Shown piece by piece: positions 57,795 through 64,000 of a stretch of 64,000 bases of DNA; position 1 is the stretch's first letter; each line of letters starts with the position of its first letter. Both the position numbers and the translations under genes were made by a program. The notes below the pieces were generated by a model that made no database searches, was not told where the DNA came from, and saw only the letters and a program-made list of their open reading frames with translations. This DNA comes from Antedon mediterranea (lineage: Eukaryota > Echinodermata > Crinoidea > Comatulida > Antedonidae). The stretch covers positions 3,621,001 through 3,685,000 of the forward strand of contig NC_092670.1 in the NCBI RefSeq assembly GCF_964355755.1, written 5' to 3'.

Positions 57795-58394
57795 TAACAC
57801 ACGATGCTGCCAGTAGGCGTACCTTCTATTCTCTTCATCTCATCTAACACACGATGCTGCCAGTAGGCGTACCTTCTATTCTCTTCATCTCATCTAACAC
57901 ACGATGCTGCCAGTAGGCGTACCTTCTATTCTCTTCATCTCATCTAACACACGATGCTGCCAGTAGGCGTACCTTCTATTCTCTTCATCTCATCTAACAC
58001 ACGATGCTGCCAGTAGGCGTACCTTCTATTCTCTTCATCTCATCTAACACACGATGCTGCCAGTAGGCGTACCTTCTATTCTCTTCATCTCATCTAACAC
58101 ACGATGCTGCCAGTAGGCGTACCTTCTATTCTCTTCATCTCATCTAACACACGATGCTGCCAGTAGGCGTACCTTCTATTCTCTTCATCTCATCTAACAC
58201 ACGATGCTGCCAGTAGGCGTACCTTCTATTCTCTTCATCTCATCTAACACACGATGCTGCCAGTAGGCGTACCTTCTATTCTCTTCATCTCATCTAACAC
58301 ACGATGCTGCCAGTAGGCGTACCTTCTATTCTCTTCATCTCATCTAACACACGATGCTGCCAGTAGGCGTACCTTCTATTCTCTTCATCTCATC
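57795..58394. repeat. Perfect 50-bp minisatellite, 12 identical copies
   Basis: Unit TAACACACGATGCTGCCAGT + AGGCGTACCTTCTATTCTCT + TCATCTCATC. All twelve copies look identical, unlike every other array in the window. Period 50 (not a multiple of three). Confidence 0.97.
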
Positions 58395-60609
58395 ATGATG
58401 TAGACAAAACTTTAGTTTCTCTTTATATTTATACCAATCACTAAAATGTAAACAGTTAGATTCCAATGGTCATTTACAACAAACACATTCAAATACAAAT
58501 CGATAGATTGACGCTCGACAGATGCCTACTTTCACACCATTTACCACCGTGGTCACTGAAGTTTGATCATGGTCACATTTCCTCTTTGAAAAAACATAAT
58601 TGACAAATTACAGTATAATAATATTAATATAAAATTAAGAGAAGAAGCAGATCAGTCAATACTGTCGATCTTACAAGAATAAATTGAAATCATTGGCAAT
58701 ATTATTTGTTTTAAAGTTAAATATTTATTGCCATGATAAATATCAAAACTGTTATATTATCTTTATATTAATAAATTAAAAAAACATCAGAAAACCATAC
58801 CTCCACCAATAGGCCTATACCAGACCTTTCTTTCTCATTTCATGCAATAATGCGATGTTGAATAAAGATCAATAGGTGATCTACAATAAACAATGCTAAA
58901 ATAAATACTTTACACATACTATTCACAATCTAAATACAACAAATACTATTCCTGATCTAAAAAGGAAGAAGGTCGTAATACTCAATAATAAATGCAAATC
59001 ACTATCCAAATGAAAAAGTAAACAGAGAGGTATCACTTTTGAAATAATATCAATGATACTATTATTTGTTTGTTTTGTAACAACCGGGGAAGGATCGAAT
59101 ACGAGGAATCATACGAACACTCCTATTGTCAGACCTTGGTAGAAGGATGGTACATAGGCCTACACCTACGCGCCTCCTGAAGGTGCATACGAAAATATAA
59201 ACAGAAAGAGAAAAACGATAAATCGAGGCGCGCAAATATTAATATTAAACCATTATACGATAAACAATGCGATCATATGAACGGATCGATCACCCCTTAT
59301 TTGTGTTTGCTATAAAACACGAAAACACTATGGGAAAAAGATTTATATATTAAGCTGATTCATTATTTACTTTAGATCTTACCATAATTCGTAAATCATA
59401 TTTGTTGACGATTTCAGTGATAGCTGTATTCATATTCGGTAGGTTTTGTAATTAAACATTGTACTATTTCCCACGGGTAAGCTCACCGTTTGTACACTGA
59501 TAATACAAAGTGTGATATTTCAAATTTTGGAGACAACACAGTACGAACACTCGGGATTAGTACGTATTTATTTAAGCAGTCTGTTTTTAATATCTTTCGC
59601 CTTAGGAGTCACCTTGTACAACCCGTTTGGCCATGTATCCTCAATCACACAGGATTGAAATCCCCGTAGGAAGTTGTACTAAAAATAAAGGCGGAATTGC
59701 GCATAAGTTTACATATTTTCACCATGTAAAAGACAGATACCACTAACCAGGGTGTGGTACGCAGCAGTCAGTATTTGTTTATCAATGAATGTGTTGAAAA
59801 AATATGGTTTAAACGCAATAACATCGGATCCCCGATCAAATTCATTTCTATACAAAAACATTCTCTAGTTTAGGCTCATCTTGTTTGCGTTCTTAAAATG
59901 TGTTGCTTTTCCACTAGAGACGCTGCCAACCCAACGTAAGTAATTTGACCAATAGCAAAGCGGTGGGTCTGTCACTTTGGTGACTTTTATTGCGTTGCGT
60001 CTACGTTCTTTCGTTGCGTCAGTGGGAACCACGCATACAAGGCCTACACTTATATTACTTTTTCTGTGGGCTTGATAATAATGATAGCCTTTTGGTTGAA
60101 AATAATTGCATATGTGTGCACGATGATTTTAGATCTAGTGGCGCGTCGTGATATTTAGGCATACGGTGGTTTGTTTCCACTTTCTATTCCCACCGTACCT
60201 TCAGAACACCTTAAACTTTTCTTTACTCTGCTATGCCTACTTTATATATTTACCCTACTTTTACCACCTACTTTCATTCTTTCTAAATCCTATTATTAAC
60301 CAATAATACCGCCATAATGTTGACATGTATGACACGTCCTACAAATTCCCTTGTCAAAGAATAGTCTGGCAAAGAAAACGCGCGTGAAACATTGAAACAA
60401 AAATTATACGTAGTCTAAAATCTTTCGGACTAGATTTTACAATCGACTATTAAGTCTTTAATGTCCCATCGGTGTCAAGTAAAATGATGAAAATACATTA
60501 AGGACATAATGCGGTTATATATAGACACACACGAGGTCATTAAATCAGCCACTCAACGTACTGTAGTATTTCCGATTCGATGCAATCTTCGGAAGTAGTC
60601 GTCTGCCTA
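58395..60609. other. No recognised gene
   Basis: AT-rich. Contains one CCAAT half-palindrome (59938-59985). No exon-like segment that I can support. Confidence 0.3.
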
Positions 60610-60845
60610 GAGTTAACCTCATTATGAATGACATTGCTTTGTATGAGCAATAACATCGAATCGGTAAATGATCGGTAAAACTCGGAAAAACTCGGAAACT
60701 CTGACCTGTCCAACTTTCACAACATGCATTATGAATGAAATTGCTTTTATTAACAATAACATACGAATCGATAAATGACGATCGGTAAAAATCGGAAACT
60801 CTCGTCTGTCCAGTGTTGTGACGTCACATTATGAATAAAATATAA
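60610..60845. repeat. Diverged ~120-bp tandem duplication
   Basis: CATTATGAATGACATTGCTT..AATCGGTAAATGATCGGTAA..CTGACCTGTCC recurs as CATTATGAATGAAATTGCTT..AATCGATAAATGACGATCGG..CTCGTCTGTCC, and a third start CATTATGAATAAAAT follows. Confidence 0.65.
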
Positions 60846-61859
60846 AATAACATAATTTGTTATTATTGTGAAATAATAAACACAAAATCTATTTTACATA
60901 GGCCTAACTAAGCCATAATGAGCTCATAAACTACATTGTATAACATTTCTGTTAGATTTATAATTAATTAATGCTGCGTGGGCGTGCCATATCAATAAAA
61001 TTGATTATTATGTAAATTGTTCGATTATATTAAAACAATAACCTTAAACGACATAATAATTACATGTTTTCAGCATATTAATATTTTCAGGCTTTTTGGT
61101 CAGTCAGTCAGCTAGCAGGTTTATTGTACTCGCAAGCATTTTTGCCATGTAGAAAGAAAAAACGTTTGCTAGAAAATGTGTAAATTTCATTTGTTTGAAA
61201 CACTTTTTATTGTGATTTATACGTAATTAATTTGCATGTTTATGTCTCAATCCTGCTCTGTGTTTGATATAAAGATAAATGATATTAAATGATATTCGAA
61301 GGAAGAACATTAGTATCTAATGATACGTATAATAATTAGCAGAGTAATAAGTCCCTATTCTATTTTTCACGTACCACATTCGATTACTTTTAATTCGATT
61401 AGACCTCCTAGTTATCATTGGTATCATAGGGCCCGTTCGGACGGGGCTGAAACTACCGTGTACTTCCAACTGTGAGGTCGCGTGTAGCAATTAACTTACG
61501 CCTCTGGCTATAAAAAATTAGAAAACCATCTGGACGAAAAATCCACCAACTTTACTGGTTATTTCAATCCCATTCCAATTACACGCTGCCTCGGGGTATA
61601 ATTAATCAAGCGTTAACGGGGTCATGTCAAATCGCGACCTCAAATAAGCTTTCTGATTGTTTAGCAATTATTGTTTAAAATGTTCTTTTTTGTTAATGCG
61701 AATGTATATCTATTGTTTTGTAAAATTATATATAAATAATCAACTCGTTGGTTTTTTTCCGGTGACCTGAACTTGCGAATCGGTGGCTTATAATGTACAT
61801 GTAACGGCAGGGAGTTCTGTATTGTGGTAGCCTGGTGTCTGTGAATTACCACATCAACC

Positions 61860-62118
61860 GTTCGGCTCGCACGATAAGAGGGGTACAGTGCGTGTTAAAT
61901 GGAATTTTTACAACAACAGTTCGGCTCGCACGATGAATACACGTGGTGATTTTTACAAGAGGGGTACAGTGCGTGTACATTAAATGGAATTTTCACAACA
62001 ATAGTTCGGCTCGCACGATAAATACACGTGGTGATTTTTACAAGAGGGGTACAGTGCGTGTACATTAAATGGAATTTCCACAACAATAGTTCGGCTCGCA
62101 CGATAAATACACGTGGTC
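61860..62118. repeat. 85-bp tandem repeat, about 3 copies
   Basis: TTCGGCTCGCACGATRAATA + CACGTGGTGATTTTTACAAG + AGGGGTACAGTGCGTGTACA begins at 61919, 62004 and 62089, with a shortened copy at 61860. Confidence 0.88.
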
Positions 62119-63568
62119 AACAAACAACATACGTTAGCAGGATTTTCGATCATTATTTATTTAAAAAGTAAATTGTATTGGATGTATTATAAATATATAG
62201 GTCTGGTTGTCGATTGAAAAAATAATAATTGAAGGATTCGCGCGCGAAACGACATGCAATATCCAGTTGAATTTGTCAACACGCCATGTCAATTGATATG
62301 GGTCGACGCACAGAGGGCGCTTTTTGACCTAAGAATTCCGATCTTAATTGGTTTCGTGTCAGCTTACCGGTACTTTGTTTATTCGTACGAACGTCGTATG
62401 GGTTTTACCCCAAGGGTAAAAACCAAATAAACGTGTATTTCAATCGCCGTACGAACACGGTCATTATTCTTATCATCTATTTTTATCATAAAGAACACGC
62501 GTGCTTTACAATAGATACCACGTGACAGCGTCGTATCTATTACGTGAATAAATAGCAATGTATAGATAGGAAGCTGATAAGCAGACGTACGAAGCTATCA
62601 TGAAAATGCAATTAATATTCTAATTAAAATATCGAAGTACAGATCTCTACTAATTGGAGTCAGGTCCATTTGACCGTTCAAATCGTGTCGTAAAACGGTT
62701 TCTGTAATTTTGACCTGTGTTATTACAAGGAAGATTTTCATTACGCTATCAATATTAGTATAATGGTTCACTGGTTTAAGAAATAGTGATTTTCTACGTT
62801 TTATTGTCTTGAAGTGTAGCTCCGGGCTTGAAATGCATATTGTTCCTTATAATTATATATTATTTCACGACGTTCGTTCTGCTTTAAAAAAAATAAGTGG
62901 GGTAATGATCAATGTTTTTGCAAAGATTTTTATTTTATGATAAATGATAGAAATGTTCAACCCGGAGCTATACCCTTTTAGCAATAATCTCAAGTAAAAG
63001 GGTGTGCGTGAGTAATATGTTATAATGTTTAAAATAGTTTACAAAACAAAACCTACACGCAACATCGGTTAAATTAGGGAATTATCCATAGAAACCAAAT
63101 ATGTAATTATGATTTAATAATGGATGTTACGTTTCCCTTGGAACAGCATTGCTAATAAAATTACTATAGGAAATATTCTCTAATCTTCATACAGCTTCTT
63201 GTTCTAGTTTGCTACTTTTCTATCAAGACTATTGTGTCTGCAATTGTGCTTTTTCGTTGTGTAAGTTAAAGATTTGATTTGTATCTATGGAACGCCTCGA
63301 GACATGATGATCCGAGGAGGAAACTAGGCCAAGTTGAAGTAGCCGTCTACAACATCCGTCTGAACTTTTCAATGTCCCCTAGCTTTTGGATATTAAAAAG
63401 ATCAAGCGACCAAACGACCCAATTCAGCCCAAAAATCTTCACTCTTACCCTAAGGCTCGTAGGTTCCACAACTCTTTATATCGTCTGGTTTAGTGTTAGA
63501 TTGTTCTTTTATTGTCTGCGTGTCGTCAGATTTTGTATCATTGCGCCGTAGTGCGCGTAGGGCAGACG
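62119..63568. promoter_or_regulatory. Region upstream of the last candidate exon
   Basis: No gene is seen. If 63569-63688 is a first coding exon, its leader and promoter should be here; no TATA box or clear CpG island marks a start site. Confidence 0.2.
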
Positions 63569-63688
63569 ATGATGAACGGGTGGTCAGATTTTCGAGCTTA
63601 CCAAATGTTTTATAGGAATAATGGAACATCTTCTAATCACCACCACTACCAGTGTGGTCAGTTCGTCTCGAATTTGCTAGATTCGCAG
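63569..63688 (+). CDS. Candidate first coding exon (40 codons) ending at CAG|GTAGG
   Basis: ATGATG at 63569 opens MMNGWSDFRAYQMFYRNNGT then SSNHHHYQCGQFVSNLLDSQ and ends in phase 0 at CAG|GTAGGATT. The frame is open upstream to 63512 but the doubled ATG in ACGATGATGA is the most natural start. Amino-acid use (Trp, Tyr, His, Asn) is unlike translated noise in AT-rich DNA. I do not recognise the family. The gene would continue beyond the window. Confidence 0.35.
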
Positions 63689-64000
63689 GTAGGATTTCCT
63701 TTATCAACCGTTTAATTCCTAATTTATTAATACCATTTTTGTATTTTCTTATTCAACGTTATTCCCACTGTCTTGGTACATGAATTAGGGTTTTTTCTTA
63801 GCAAGTGTTTTTTTTTCCTGATCTTCAGTTTCACATCATGTGGGGATTTCCCTTCTTCTATTTACGTCTTTTCTGAAGATTTTTGAATTTGTAGATTCTT
63901 TTCGGGTTTCACGTCATTAAATTAAAACAAATAATGATGTAGATTACCTCTATTTCGACGAAATCGTGTTAGTATGGTAGTTAAGAACAAACTATAAAAT

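Overview
The window looks like nuclear DNA of an animal, probably a marine invertebrate deuterostome such as an echinoderm. The evidence is intron-rich genes with GT/AG splice sites, AT-rich sequence, many tRNA-derived SINEs, TA-flanked palindromic elements, a CR1/L2-like LINE fragment, abundant minisatellites, and two proteins close in sequence to vertebrate SGSH and SLC26A11. The phylum is inference; nothing here proves it. There are no bacterial-style operons.

Region 1 (2.1-25.8 kb) holds two well-supported genes arranged head to head. On the minus strand is SGSH (N-sulfoglucosamine sulfohydrolase, lysosomal heparan N-sulfatase), with five exons joining into a complete 499-residue protein. 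On the plus strand is SLC26A11 (sodium-independent sulfate/anion transporter), with fifteen exons joining into 639 residues. About 5 kb separates the two start codons and must contain both promoters. The same divergent pair exists in human (17q25). One gene releases sulfate from heparan sulfate and the other moves sulfate, so this may be an old, functionally coherent bidirectional gene pair. Just upstream of SGSH are a TCATGTGA box and a one-mismatch copy of the CLEAR motif.

Region 2 is the SLC26A11 introns, which carry most of the unusual structure. A 79-bp unit containing the end of exon 6 and its splice donor is repeated six times. A 2-kb minisatellite in intron 8 has a 692-bp higher-order repeat. 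There are 21-bp, 39-bp and 47-bp arrays, SINEs in both orientations, several copies of one palindromic MITE family, and a LINE fragment nested inside one of those copies. Directly downstream of SLC26A11 is a 2.4-kb array of about thirty 80/81-bp units whose minus strand carries a G-quadruplex-type motif per unit.

Region 3 (29-64 kb) has no confidently recognised protein gene. It holds more satellites (17-bp, CpG-rich ~40-bp, 21-bp, perfect 50-bp, 85-bp), long ATC/ATG microsatellites, MITEs, SINEs, three tRNA-like sequences (two in a tandem duplication, one of those inside terminal inverted repeats) and a Penelope-like fragment with a hammerhead-like core. It also has a few exon-like segments: two phase-0 candidate first coding exons (41116-41193 and 63569-63688), a possible non-coding first exon ending near 47735, and a short ORF with a signal peptide (41475-41696). 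One reading is that this is the long 5' regulatory region of a gene continuing beyond 64 kb, but I cannot name that gene.
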